The translations under genes were made by a program, and so were the position numbers. A stretch of 64,000 nucleotides of DNA from contig JABSOS010000002.1 of NCBI GenBank assembly GCA_013216135.1, positions 84,299 through 148,298 of the forward strand. Reading direction: 5' to 3'. The first letter of the stretch is position 1. Every line of letters begins with the position of its first letter. The notes under the pieces are model-generated. The model was not told the origin of the DNA. It ran no database searches and was given only the letters and a program-made list of their open reading frames with translations. Source of the stretch: Candidatus Caenarcanales bacterium. GTDB lineage: Bacteria > Cyanobacteriota > Vampirovibrionia > LMEP-6097. Positions 36,666 through 45,641 of the stretch are shown here, piece by piece.

Positions 36666-37088
36666 TTGACTGAAGATAGAGACAAACAGATACCTTGCAT
36701 AGTAGGGAAAGGTCTTGTCACTGCTAAAAGAGATATGATTAGAGTTCTAAAAGGCTATGATCACGTTAAGTTTATCGATGAAATCGATGGACAAGTAATG
36801 ATAGAAGACGAAGCTTATGTAGTAGAAGTCTTTGTTTCTGATTCAGAAGGAACTTTAGTGTTTAATAGAAGAATTCATATTAATGTTAATTCATTTGACT
36901 ACTTGAGAATCATAGAAAATCAACCAGGTACTGTAGAACTTGTTGACGGACATCGGGTACTTAAATTATATGCAATAACTGATCCATTCGATAACAAAGA
37001 CATCTTAATGAATGAAGTTATCGAAAATCGTAATAATTACGACGGTTATTACCAAGAAGAAGACATAATATTCGACGATGATTTCTAA
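36666..37088 (+). CDS. Hypothetical protein translationally coupled to flhA
   Basis: This 140-residue soluble protein starts at TTG (36666), nine bases after an AAGGAG ribosome site. It is rich in Asp/Glu, Val and Ile and looks like a compact alpha/beta fold; the last 15 residues are nearly all acidic (YYQEEDIIFDDDF). Its stop overlaps the ATG of flhA by 11 bases, indicating coupled translation and a link to the export apparatus. No known flagellar protein (FlhB, FlhF, FliW or similar) is recognised. Confidence 0.6.
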   Translation: MTEDRDKQIPCIVGKGLVTAKRDMIRVLKGYDHVKFIDEIDGQVMIEDEAYVVEVFVSDSEGTLVFNRRIHINVNSFDYLRIIENQPGTVELVDGHRVLKLYAITDPFDNKDILMNEVIENRNNYDGYYQEEDIIFDDDF

Positions 37089-39201
37089 CGCCATAAATCC
37101 GCAAAACGTAAAACAATTACTTAAATCTTTATTCACTAATCAATCTAATATTCTTGCGATCTTCGTAATTATCGTAATTGGTATCTTAATGGTACCTCTA
37201 CCGACTTTTATAATTGACTTAGCTTTCGTTATTAATTTCTCCATGGCTATAGGGATTATGCTCGTTACTTTATACGTTAATGAGCCTCTAGAATTTAGTA
37301 CTTTCCCGACTTTACTTTTAATCATAACTTTATCGAGACTAGCTCTTGAAATTAGTGCAACAAGATCTATATTGGTTGACGCTCATGCTGGTAATGTCAT
37401 TCACGCAATCGGAGAATTTGTTGTTGGTGGAAACTTTGTTGTCGGTATTATAATTTTCCTAATTTTATTTGTTGTTAACTTTATCGTCGTAACTCAAGGT
37501 GCAGGTAGAGTATCAGAGGTTGCAGCGAGATTTGCCTTAGATAGTATGCCAGGTAAACAACTTGCTGTTGATGCAGACTTAAACGCAGGTTTAATCGATG
37601 AAGCACAAGCTAAAGAACGAAGAAAATCCATCTCTAAAGAAGCTGACTTTTACTCTACTATGGATGGTGGTTCTAAGTTCGTAAAAGGTGATGCAACGGC
37701 ATCAATCATTATTGCACTTGTAAACATCATTGCTGGCTTTATCATAGGTATGGTTCAGCTCCAGATGTCAGCTGGAGAAGCTGCTTCACTATATACACTA
37801 CTAACCATTGGTGAAGGTCTAGCCTCACAAATTCCAGCCTTAATAATTTCTGTTGCTACAGGTATCATCGTTACTCGTTCAAATCCAGAAGTACAATTTG
37901 CAGATGACTTAGGTTCTCAATTATTTAGACGTAAAGAAATCATTGGTATTGCAGCCCTTACTATGTTTGTTTTAGCAATAGGTATCAGAGGTGCTTTTTT
38001 ACCATTCATGATCGTTGCTATAGCTCTAGGATACTGGACTTACACAAAGTTCAAAAATGAAAAAGATGATATGGAAACAGCAGAAGCTAGTGAAGCTGCC
38101 TTAGAAGCAGAAAATGCTGAAGCTAGCCATCATGAAAAATTAAAGCAGAAAGAAAAGGACAATAGTCCTGAAGCAGTTCTTAAGCTTTTAAAAGTTGATC
38201 AAATAGAATTAGAAATTGGTTATAAATTAGTAGGCCTAATCGATAAAAAACAAAATGGTGACCTGATGTCCAGAATTGGGCAAATCAGAAGGCAGATAAT
38301 GGTAGAGATGGGTCTCCCTATGCCTCCAGTTAGAGTACACGATAACTTAGCTGAGCTAGGAGCAGATGACTATCAAGTAAAACTTCGCGGCTCTGTAATC
38401 TCTAAAGGTTCCGTAATGGTAGATTCTTTCCTCGCTGTTAACACAGGCTTAGTTGATCCTATGGCAGATGCGCTTAGAGGAAAGGAAACTGTAGAACCTA
38501 GTTATGGTCTACCAGCAACCTGGGTTAAGGGTGAAGAAAAAGATAGAGCTGAGTCACTTGGTTATACTGTCGCGACTCCATCTTCAGTTATAGCAACACA
38601 TTTAACAGAAGTTATAAAAATCTTTGCTGGAGAGATTCTCACAAGACAAAGTCTTGTAGCCATGCTTGAAGAAGTAAAAGAGTTTAATGAGAGTATAGTT
38701 GAAGAAGTTAATTCTAATATAAGTAAAGGTGAACTTCTTGCAATATTAGCAGGACTTTTAGGTGAGCAAGTTTCTATCAGAGACTTTTCTACAGTACTTG
38801 AACATATCGCAAATAATTCTAAGCTCAATAAAGACAAGGACTTTTTAGTTGAAAGAGTTAGAGAAGGCTTAGGTAGACAACTTGTCTTTCCATACCTAAT
38901 AGACGATATTTTAAATTGTATAACTTTCCACCCAAGCATCGAAGAAGAGATTGTAAAATCCTTACACCTAGATAAGCTTGCCCTAGACCCAGCTAAAGCA
39001 AAAGTAATTCTAGAACAAATAAATTTAGCTTTTGAAGAAGTCTCTGGACAAGGCTTCCCGCCAGTATTGCTTTGCAACGGAAAGATTCGTATGCCACTTA
39101 GAAAACTTTTAGAAAGGCAACTTCCACAAATGGCTATCATCGCCTACAGTGAAATCCCTACTAATATAGAAGCTCAATCTATCATGACCATAGGAGAATA
39201 A
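37078..39201 (+). CDS. flhA: Flagellar/type III export apparatus protein FlhA
   Basis: This 707-residue inner-membrane protein has about eight helices in residues 25-335, followed by the cytosolic domain that docks substrate-chaperone complexes. Family blocks are clear: F-A-L-D-S-M-P-G-K-Q-L-A-V-D-A-D-L-N-A-G, E-A-D-F-Y-S-T-M-D-G-G-S-K-F-V-K-G-D-A and L-L-T-I-G-E-G-L-A-S-Q-I-P-A-L. Wording around the FHIPEP region favours FlhA over the injectisome homologue SctV. A flagellin in the same window supports this. No FlhB, FliP or FliR lies beside it; its neighbours are unknown proteins and the flagellin-like cluster. Confidence 0.93.
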   Translation: MISNAINPQNVKQLLKSLFTNQSNILAIFVIIVIGILMVPLPTFIIDLAFVINFSMAIGIMLVTLYVNEPLEFSTFPTLLLIITLSRLALEISATRSILVDAHAGNVIHAIGEFVVGGNFVVGIIIFLILFVVNFIVVTQGAGRVSEVAARFALDSMPGKQLAVDADLNAGLIDEAQAKERRKSISKEADFYSTMDGGSKFVKGDATASIIIALVNIIAGFIIGMVQLQMSAGEAASLYTLLTIGEGLASQIPALIISVATGIIVTRSNPEVQFADDLGSQLFRRKEIIGIAALTMFVLAIGIRGAFLPFMIVAIALGYWTYTKFKNEKDDMETAEASEAALEAENAEASHHEKLKQKEKDNSPEAVLKLLKVDQIELEIGYKLVGLIDKKQNGDLMSRIGQIRRQIMVEMGLPMPPVRVHDNLAELGADDYQVKLRGSVISKGSVMVDSFLAVNTGLVDPMADALRGKETVEPSYGLPATWVKGEEKDRAESLGYTVATPSSVIATHLTEVIKIFAGEILTRQSLVAMLEEVKEFNESIVEEVNSNISKGELLAILAGLLGEQVSIRDFSTVLEHIANNSKLNKDKDFLVERVREGLGRQLVFPYLIDDILNCITFHPSIEEEIVKSLHLDKLALDPAKAKVILEQINLAFEEVSGQGFPPVLLCNGKIRMPLRKLLERQLPQMAIIAYSEIPTNIEAQSIMTIGE

Positions 39202-39202
39202 A

Positions 39203-39673
39203 ATGAAGAGAAAAACATTAATTCTAAGTCTAATAACATTAGTAATTTCACTAAGTGCTTGCTCAAATGAATTTGAGTCAGAAGCAAATAGCTGGGTTTA
39301 TGTCACAACAACCCGCGAAGGAGTAAAAGCATTTATCGACTCTAATCGCTTAGAGTGCTTAGATAACATGTGTAAAGCCTGGACAAAACTTGAATTCCCT
39401 GAGGTTAAAAAAATGTCTGAAGATAAATTCCATGACAGCGATAACCCTCATATTAACTTAGCTTCAAAAAGAATCGATTCGATGAGATACTATTACTGTT
39501 TCACGAATAGATCGATGATGACTTCTTACCAGATGTATGACGATAAAGGTAAACTAATTAATACCAAATGGATCAACCAACCTGAAATGGAACTAGTAAA
39601 GAAAAACACTTTAGAGTATGACTTATTTCAGCATGCCTGCAAACCTCTTTTAGAAGATGAAGAAGATGAGTAA
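39203..39673 (+). CDS. Small lipoprotein downstream of flhA
   Basis: This 156-residue protein has a lipoprotein signal peptide and lipobox L-S-A-C (Cys 20). The mature domain contains three further Cys residues, including C-L-D-N-M-C, and an acidic C-terminal tail. It begins one base after the flhA stop, so it belongs to that operon. No family is recognised. Confidence 0.7.
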   Translation: MKRKTLILSLITLVISLSACSNEFESEANSWVYVTTTREGVKAFIDSNRLECLDNMCKAWTKLEFPEVKKMSEDKFHDSDNPHINLASKRIDSMRYYYCFTNRSMMTSYQMYDDKGKLINTKWINQPEMELVKKNTLEYDLFQHACKPLLEDEEDE

Positions 39674-39792
39674 GCCCCCTTACTTAAGAAAGCCCATACA
39701 AAAGCTTAAGCAGAATAAAAAATTCATATTGTGTTATAAATGACAGATTTCTGTGTATAAAGTACATGAACAGAAAAAGAAAGGGGAAGCTT

Positions 39793-39828
39793 ATGAACAG
39801 GATTTTTTATATATCTCGGACAGAATAA
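39793..39828 (+). other. Possible 11-codon leader ORF in the gap before the flagellin-like cluster
   Basis: The gap 39674-39909 holds no gene of normal size. Within it, AAGGGGA lies just upstream of an ATG that opens an 11-codon frame to TAA (M-N-R-I-F-Y-I-S-R-T-E). The strong ribosome site on so short a frame suggests either a leader peptide or a chance match. The rest of the gap is AT-rich and presumably contains the promoter of the cluster. Confidence 0.25.
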
Positions 39829-39909
39829 AATTATTTAACTAGTTTTGTGTATTGAATTTAGAAGAGTATAATTAGTTATTAAATTTTAGAAAGACATTAG
39901 GGGGGAGCA

Positions 39910-42435
39910 ATGTCTAGTTTTGAGATTACAGCAGGTTTAAAGAATGCTAATAGTTTAGAAAGTGTTTCTGGTGCAAAGCAGAAGCCATTAAGCCTTAAAT
40001 CACTAAATCAAAAAAATGGTTTTAAGTTACAGGGAGTAGATTTTTCTGAAAAGTTTACAGATAGTCCTGAAAAATTAGCTAAAGCCTTAAAAACTATTGA
40101 CTCGATAGGTGTGAAGTTAAATGAGATTAACTCATTTATAGAAGATGCTAAGTATGGCAATTATACTAATAATCAAAAATTAGAAAAAGAAGAAGAGTTT
40201 TTAAAAGTTATAAAAGACGTTAAAGAATTAAAGAATACCGATGAATTTAAAAGTATTCAAAATCAACTTCGTAAAAGTGGAATTAACCTAAACATAGGTT
40301 CTCAAAAAGTTGATAATTTCCTAAACCACTTTTTCGATACTGGTTTAGATGAATCTCAACCAGACTTAACTGGTATCTATGATCAGGTAAGCTCACTAAA
40401 TAGACTTAATGCAAATAATTTTACAGTTGTAGGGGAATACTTAGTTACTGAATTAAGCTCAGTAGACGAAAGCTCTGCAGGAGTACTTGAAGGAATAGCT
40501 CTTCTGAGTAATGAAAATTCAAATGTTGAAAATTCAATGAACTTAGATTCAGTCTCAGAAAGCTTTAAAGCTTTCCCTGCTAGATCATACTCTAGTGATA
40601 ATAATCAAGTACTAGTAGCTCTTGATGGTATACAGACAAGTGAAACTGTTGAACCAAACTTAAAAGCTGCTTATTTATTTGATGCAGAAACTCACAATCA
40701 AGTATCTTCTTTCAGCCACCCAGACTTTGAAGTAAACATGACATTTAAAGGTGGGGAAATTAAAGACGACAATGTATATATTCATAGTGAAGGAGCTGAA
40801 TATCTCTTTAAAACAGATGGCGAATTTGTTAATAAATTCAAAACTGAAAATAGTCAAAAATTAAATGAGTCGCGCATAGTTAATGGTGACTTATATGCAA
40901 TTGGACCTGCATCAGAAAAAAAAGATGGCAGAATTGTAGGTGCTCTCTATAAATTTGATATTGAGTCAGGTAAACAAACCGCAGAAATACCAAGCCCAGG
41001 ATCAAGTGGCAATGGTACTTTTGGTGTCAACATGGAAAGCTTAGGTGATAAATTATTTATTACTGAAAGTGACATTATCAAAAAAGATGGTGGACACATC
41101 ACAAAAGGAAGAGTTCACGTCTATGACTCTTCTACAGGTAGCTTTGAAGGTGAGATCAATCCTAAAAATGATATAAAAGGTGCAGGCTTATTTGGAGAGT
41201 CAATGGCTGTAAGTGACACTTTTGTTGCAGTTACAGCAAAAAGTAGCTCAGCAACAGGTACAGAAAACACTAGCATTCATGTATTTGATTCGAGGCTTGG
41301 AACCCAAATACATAAAATTACACCTCAGTACTATGGTACAGAACTTTCAGGTAATATCGAAATCAGTGATGATAAGTTACTAATTTCATCTCAAGATAAA
41401 GCTGGAAGATCAAATATCTATGAATTCGACTTAAGTACTAGAGAGAAAAATTTAGATAAATTCATGAGTATGATTGGCGATGATGCAAGAGTCATAGATG
41501 CCATTAAAACAAATATTGTTGCAAATAGACTTTCAGACATGAATGGTACAACTACTTATGAAGGAAGAGAAGGTAAAGAAAGCACTTATACTGGAAGAGA
41601 AAGATTATCTACAGGAAAAGCTGAAAGTCTTTATAATGGACGAGCAGGTAAGGAAAGTACTTACTCTGGTAGAGTCGGTAAAGAAAGCACCTTTAATGGT
41701 AGAGAAGGTAATACCTATGAAGGTAGAGAAAACATTTCTTCTGGAAAAGCTGAAAGTCTTTACACGGGAAGAGAAGGTAAAGAAAGTACTTACACTGGTA
41801 GAAAAGGTAATACCTACGAAGGTAGAGAAAGTAAAGCCTATAAAGGAAGAGAAGGAAATATCTATGAGGGTAGAGAGCTTGAAGCTCATATTAATTTAGA
41901 AGATGGAAACCCAAAAGACATAAGTAATAAGAAAGATAGCACTGGAAAAAACTTTTTCCAAGCTAGAGAGGGTGCTGTTTTGGAAAAGAGTGACAGTGAA
42001 CTAACTGATGCTGCTAAAAATGTAGTATTTAAAGATCATAGTGTAACAAATGAAAAAGTTGTAAAGTCTGAAAATGTTGATAGTAAGTTTTCTGATAACA
42101 ATAAGGCAGTTAAGCATAGATCAAATGGTAATAATATTGAAGAAGGAAATAATAACGAGTTAAATGATGAAAATATAGAAACGACACAAACATTTAATTC
42201 TAAACCAACTAAAGGAAATGATGATAAAGTCCAAACTAATCAAAAAGCAACTAGTCAAATAGATAACGAGAAAAATTTGATTAATAACTTTGTAAGCAAC
42301 ATCGAGTTCCAAGCTTCAGTTGCTGCAAGTCAAACTAGTCATAAAATTAGAACTTCAATTCAAGTAAACGAAAGCAAAACATTTAAAGCTCAAGCTAATA
42401 TCTCACCAACGGCAGCTATGGATATGTTACCGTAA
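39910..42435 (+). CDS. Large flagellin-like / beta-propeller protein with a Y-x-G-R repeat tract
   Basis: This 841-residue protein lacks a signal peptide. Residues about 55-115 are helical and read L-N-E-I-N-S-F-I-E-D-A-K-x-G-N, matching the D1-like segment of the flagellin-like paralogues downstream. Residues about 205-510 contain beta-propeller-like strands (for example G-E-S-M-A-V-S-D-T-F-V-A-V-T-A). Residues 550-657 are an eleven-fold Y-x-G-R repeat. A polar, Asn/Lys-rich linker and a C-terminal helix ending M-D-M-L-P close the chain. A GGGGGGAG ribosome site precedes the ATG. It is the first of four related genes after flhA and is likely an exported filament-associated or surface protein. 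Confidence 0.65.
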   Translation: MSSFEITAGLKNANSLESVSGAKQKPLSLKSLNQKNGFKLQGVDFSEKFTDSPEKLAKALKTIDSIGVKLNEINSFIEDAKYGNYTNNQKLEKEEEFLKVIKDVKELKNTDEFKSIQNQLRKSGINLNIGSQKVDNFLNHFFDTGLDESQPDLTGIYDQVSSLNRLNANNFTVVGEYLVTELSSVDESSAGVLEGIALLSNENSNVENSMNLDSVSESFKAFPARSYSSDNNQVLVALDGIQTSETVEPNLKAAYLFDAETHNQVSSFSHPDFEVNMTFKGGEIKDDNVYIHSEGAEYLFKTDGEFVNKFKTENSQKLNESRIVNGDLYAIGPASEKKDGRIVGALYKFDIESGKQTAEIPSPGSSGNGTFGVNMESLGDKLFITESDIIKKDGGHITKGRVHVYDSSTGSFEGEINPKNDIKGAGLFGESMAVSDTFVAVTAKSSSATGTENTSIHVFDSRLGTQIHKITPQYYGTELSGNIEISDDKLLISSQDKAGRSNIYEFDLSTREKNLDKFMSMIGDDARVIDAIKTNIVANRLSDMNGTTTYEGREGKESTYTGRERLSTGKAESLYNGRAGKESTYSGRVGKESTFNGREGNTYEGRENISSGKAESLYTGREGKESTYTGRKGNTYEGRESKAYKGREGNIYEGRELEAHINLEDGNPKDISNKKDSTGKNFFQAREGAVLEKSDSELTDAAKNVVFKDHSVTNEKVVKSENVDSKFSDNNKAVKHRSNGNNIEEGNNNELNDENIETTQTFNSKPTKGNDDKVQTNQKATSQIDNEKNLINNFVSNIEFQASVAASQTSHKIRTSIQVNESKTFKAQANISPTAAMDMLP
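41557..41880 (+). repeat. Intragenic tandem repeat encoding eleven Y-x-G-R units
   Basis: About 324 bases encode eleven copies of [YF]-x-G-R, mostly followed by x-G-K-E-S-T or x-G-N-T. A longer unit containing S-[TS]-G-K-A-E-S-L-Y occurs twice, so the tract grew by duplication of both short and long units. Codons vary between copies, so the repeat is kept at the protein level and is not a recent slippage product. Confidence 0.85.
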
Positions 42436-42518
42436 TACAAATCGCCGTCCAGAGTATTATTTTACCCTCCGTTTAGGATACATAGCTAATGGAAGCTATA
42501 TTCAGCGGGGGAAATGAA

Positions 42519-43067
42519 ATGAATACAGATTTCGGCGGAATATTAGGTAGTCAAGCAAACCTTAAATCTCAAATCGATAGACTTAGAAGTCCAGCTTCTA
42601 CTAGAAAAGTTAATAAAATGATCAGTACTAATACTTCTATAGTAAAAGGTGCTGGTAGCACTATAAAAGCTAAAACAGATTACCAACAGGTAATGAAAGT
42701 TAGGCAAAGTAATGCCGAACTAAGAAGACTTGATAACAGCATCAGCTCCCAGCAAGAGATATTAATAGAGCAAAATGCACTAATAAATAAAGAATTAGCT
42801 GAAGCTGAAGCTGCTTCTAAAGAAGCAATGTTTAAAGAAAATCCCAATAACAGTGAAAATAAGAAAAATAGCTCAGATTTAACAGATTCACTTAGCACTA
42901 TAGAAGATGCATATAAATATATCGATACCAATATGACTCAATCTGCAGCAACAAAATTAAAGACTTACTTAAATACATTCATATTTAATAAACCTGAAGA
43001 CGCTTTTGATACCCTCAAAATTGTTTCTCCAAGTACAACAGCAGACTTGCTGACAGGCATATTTTAA
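42519..43067 (+). CDS. Miniature member of the flagellin-like family without the propeller
   Basis: The preferred start is ATG at 42519 (M-N-T-D-F-G-G-I-L-G-S-Q), directly after a GGGGG ribosome site and matching the N-termini of the next two genes; the frame is open ten codons further upstream. The 182-residue product keeps the conserved N-terminal block up to L-R-R-L-D-N-S-I-S-S. It then jumps to the C-terminal block (E-Q-N-A-L-I-N-K-E-L-A-E-A-E) and the tail T-D-S-L-S-T-I-E-D-A-Y-K. The whole D1-like strand region and propeller are absent. It is an internal-deletion paralogue that stays fully in frame, so it may be a cap, junction or regulatory subunit. Confidence 0.7.
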   Translation: MNTDFGGILGSQANLKSQIDRLRSPASTRKVNKMISTNTSIVKGAGSTIKAKTDYQQVMKVRQSNAELRRLDNSISSQQEILIEQNALINKELAEAEAASKEAMFKENPNNSENKKNSSDLTDSLSTIEDAYKYIDTNMTQSAATKLKTYLNTFIFNKPEDAFDTLKIVSPSTTADLLTGIF

Positions 43068-43163
43068 TATTTACTTCATACTTCAGCTACAGGTTAATGT
43101 TATCTTAACTTAAAATATGTCAATAATAATAGAGAAGCTCATACAATTCAAGGGGGAAAATCC

Positions 43164-45545
43164 ATGAACACGGAGTTCGGCGGAATATTAGGTGGTCAAG
43201 TAAACTTACAATCTCAATTAAGTAGATTGAGAAGACCAGCTGCAAGCAGAAAAGTTACTAAAATGATAGACTCTAACACCAACATCGTTAAAGGTGCTGG
43301 AAGTCCAATCAAGGGTAAAACTGACTATCAACAAGTCATGAAAGTAAGACAAAGTAATGTCGAATTAAGAAGACTTGATAATAATATAAGCTCTCTTACA
43401 GACTCTTTAAATGAAGTAACAGGAGTTTCTAATAGTTTTACTCAAGCAAGAGATGACTTATTAGCTATTAAAGAAATAGTTCAAGACGCTTTAAATGGTA
43501 CTTTAGGAACTATAGAACAGCAAGAAGCAAAACAAGCTGAGTTGGATAGTTTAATTACAGATCTAGATGATGTTGCTAATAATGCAACAATTTCTGGAAG
43601 AAAAGTATTTAATGGTAATTTTAATGTAACAATACCTACAGGTGATGATGAAGGAGTTGATTTAGATTTAACATTCAATCCTGATGTAGTTTATGACTTA
43701 GAAGCTGAAGAAGAATTTCAACACAGAGTTGAAGGTTTTTATGATGGCTTTGGTAATGCACTTGCTAGCAATGAAGACTATATTGTAGTAGGTGCTGACA
43801 ATGCATCAACATTCGGTGTTAATAATAGAGACGAAAATGGCATTGGTCTTACAGGTGATGAATACCTTGAGGCAAATGAATTTTTCAAAGATGGTGCAAT
43901 CCAAATCATTGAAAGAGACACTGGCAAAGCAGCAAGAATATCCATTGGAAAATTAGCTGAGAAGCTAGGATATTCAGATGAAGATGCACAGGATCTCTTT
44001 ATAAATACTCAATTTGGATCATCTCTTTCTTTAGATGGAGATAAACTAATAGTAGGAGCATCAAGAGAAGATGGTCAAGGTAATGAAGTTGATGAGATTG
44101 ATGTTCAGGGGAGTGCCTTTATTATCGATATTAATGAGGTAACTTTCTCCTCTGGGGGAAGTGGCAATATTTCCAGCTCAGGCATAATTGAACTTAGTAA
44201 GTCTCATGTGGGTAGTGAAAGCTTCTTTGGAAAAGATGTGTTAATTGATGACGGGAAAGCATATGTAAGTACTTTTAATGGTACAGGTTCTACTATCTCT
44301 GTGTATAATTCTGCAGACGGAAGTCTTTTAGATACAGTTGAGTCTCCAGCTGATTCTATATCATTTGGTTACGAAATGGAAATGACAGACGATAAATTAA
44401 TTGTTTCTGGCTATATAGACGATGGAACCAATAGTGGTACTGAAGTTGGTGCTCTATATGTTTATGATAAAAATGCTTTAAATCAAGACCCTATGGTTAT
44501 TAGATCCCCACTAGAAGCTCAAGGCTACCAGTTTGGGAATACCGTTGCGGCTGAAGGTAATATAATTGCAGTTGGTGAACACAAAGCTGGTCAAGGAGCG
44601 AATATAACCACATCTGGAGCTGTGCACCTCTTTACTGATAATGGAAACTTCATTAGAAGCTTAACTCCAACATCTACAACTTTAGATAGTGGTGATGAAT
44701 TTGGAAGTGAAATTGCAATTAATGAAAACTTTATTGCTGTAACCGCTGCCGGTGACGATGATAAAGGTCAGGATCAAGGAGCTGTTTATATTTTCGATAG
44801 AGATAGTGGTATTGAACTTGCAAAAATCACTGCTGATGGTACCAATGGCTTAGGTTCATCTTTAAGTTTAGAAGGTGACCAAATTTATATCGGCGCCGCT
44901 AATAATACTTATGTCGGAACTCCAATTGGCGTAGGAAGTTCCGAATTTTCAAACGTAGACTTAACTGGTGCTGGATCTGTTTTTAGATTTGACTTGAGTG
45001 GCTTGGAAGTACCAGATATTCCTAGTGGACCAACAACAGCTCCAACTATCAATATATCCACAGAAGACTTATCAGCAACAAATCTTACCGATATTAGCAA
45101 TGGAGATACTTCATCAGCTGATGCAATACTAGCACAGGTAGATGGCTTGCTTGCTGGTCTAGATGCCTTTGAAGGTACTGTTAATACCGCATCAGGTAAA
45201 CTTGGTAATAAAATTTCTACACTTAATACTGAAAAAGATATAGTTACAGAGCAGAATGCATTACTGAATAAAGAATTAGCTGAAGCAGAAGAAGCTGCAA
45301 ATCAAGCTAAATTTAGGGAAAATCCGAATAGCTTTAAAAAGAAAGAGACTGCCAGTTTAACTGATTCATTAACAACCATTGATGATGCCTATAAATTCAT
45401 TGATACAAAAATGTCAGACTCAGATGCGACTAAATTAAAAGCTTATCTAAATACATTTGTATTTAGTAAACCAGAACTTGCATTTGAAACTTTAGGTAGT
45501 GTTTCTACAAGTCTAACTAGTGATCTACTTTCAGGCATAGGCTAA
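43164..45545 (+). CDS. Flagellin-like protein with an inserted seven-bladed beta-propeller
   Basis: This 793-residue protein lacks a signal peptide. Residues 1-80 form the family N-terminal block (N-I-V-K-G-A-G-S-P-I-K). Residues about 80-165 align with flagellin D1: R-D-D-L-L-A-I-K-E-I-V-Q-D-A-L-N-G-T, then R-K-V-F-N-G-N-F-N-V-T-I-P-T-G. Residues about 190-615 contain seven repeats of the form F-G-x-x-[LVI]-x(5)-D-x-[LI]-[VI]-V-G-A, each followed by G-A-[VI]-x-[VI]-[FY]-D, as in FG-GAP-like propellers. Residues 650-715 resemble the flagellin C-terminal helix and the chain ends D-L-L-S-G-I-G. A GGGGGA ribosome site is present. Assembly into a filament is inference. Confidence 0.72.
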   Translation: MNTEFGGILGGQVNLQSQLSRLRRPAASRKVTKMIDSNTNIVKGAGSPIKGKTDYQQVMKVRQSNVELRRLDNNISSLTDSLNEVTGVSNSFTQARDDLLAIKEIVQDALNGTLGTIEQQEAKQAELDSLITDLDDVANNATISGRKVFNGNFNVTIPTGDDEGVDLDLTFNPDVVYDLEAEEEFQHRVEGFYDGFGNALASNEDYIVVGADNASTFGVNNRDENGIGLTGDEYLEANEFFKDGAIQIIERDTGKAARISIGKLAEKLGYSDEDAQDLFINTQFGSSLSLDGDKLIVGASREDGQGNEVDEIDVQGSAFIIDINEVTFSSGGSGNISSSGIIELSKSHVGSESFFGKDVLIDDGKAYVSTFNGTGSTISVYNSADGSLLDTVESPADSISFGYEMEMTDDKLIVSGYIDDGTNSGTEVGALYVYDKNALNQDPMVIRSPLEAQGYQFGNTVAAEGNIIAVGEHKAGQGANITTSGAVHLFTDNGNFIRSLTPTSTTLDSGDEFGSEIAINENFIAVTAAGDDDKGQDQGAVYIFDRDSGIELAKITADGTNGLGSSLSLEGDQIYIGAANNTYVGTPIGVGSSEFSNVDLTGAGSVFRFDLSGLEVPDIPSGPTTAPTINISTEDLSATNLTDISNGDTSSADAILAQVDGLLAGLDAFEGTVNTASGKLGNKISTLNTEKDIVTEQNALLNKELAEAEEAANQAKFRENPNSFKKKETASLTDSLTTIDDAYKFIDTKMSDSDATKLKAYLNTFVFSKPELAFETLGSVSTSLTSDLLSGIG

Positions 45546-45641
45546 ACAAACTTTAAGTTTACTTTATTTTCCGAGGTTATTTTAATCAACATAATGTAAT
45601 AGCAATAATAAGAAAGCTCAAAACTGTTAAGGGGGATTAAC

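Noticed and set aside
38562..39140. 192-codon minus-strand ORF inside flhA
   Set aside because: flhA is a conserved gene over this whole stretch; the antisense frame has no start context.
41557..41880. Possible CRISPR array
   Set aside because: Units are of uneven length, in frame with a coding sequence, and have no unique spacers between identical repeats.
41605..41889. Long open frames in other phases over the Y-x-G-R repeat (for example 41543-41899 plus and 41605-41889 minus)
   Set aside because: They arise because the DNA repeat lacks stops in several phases; the composition is biased and there are no starts with ribosome sites.
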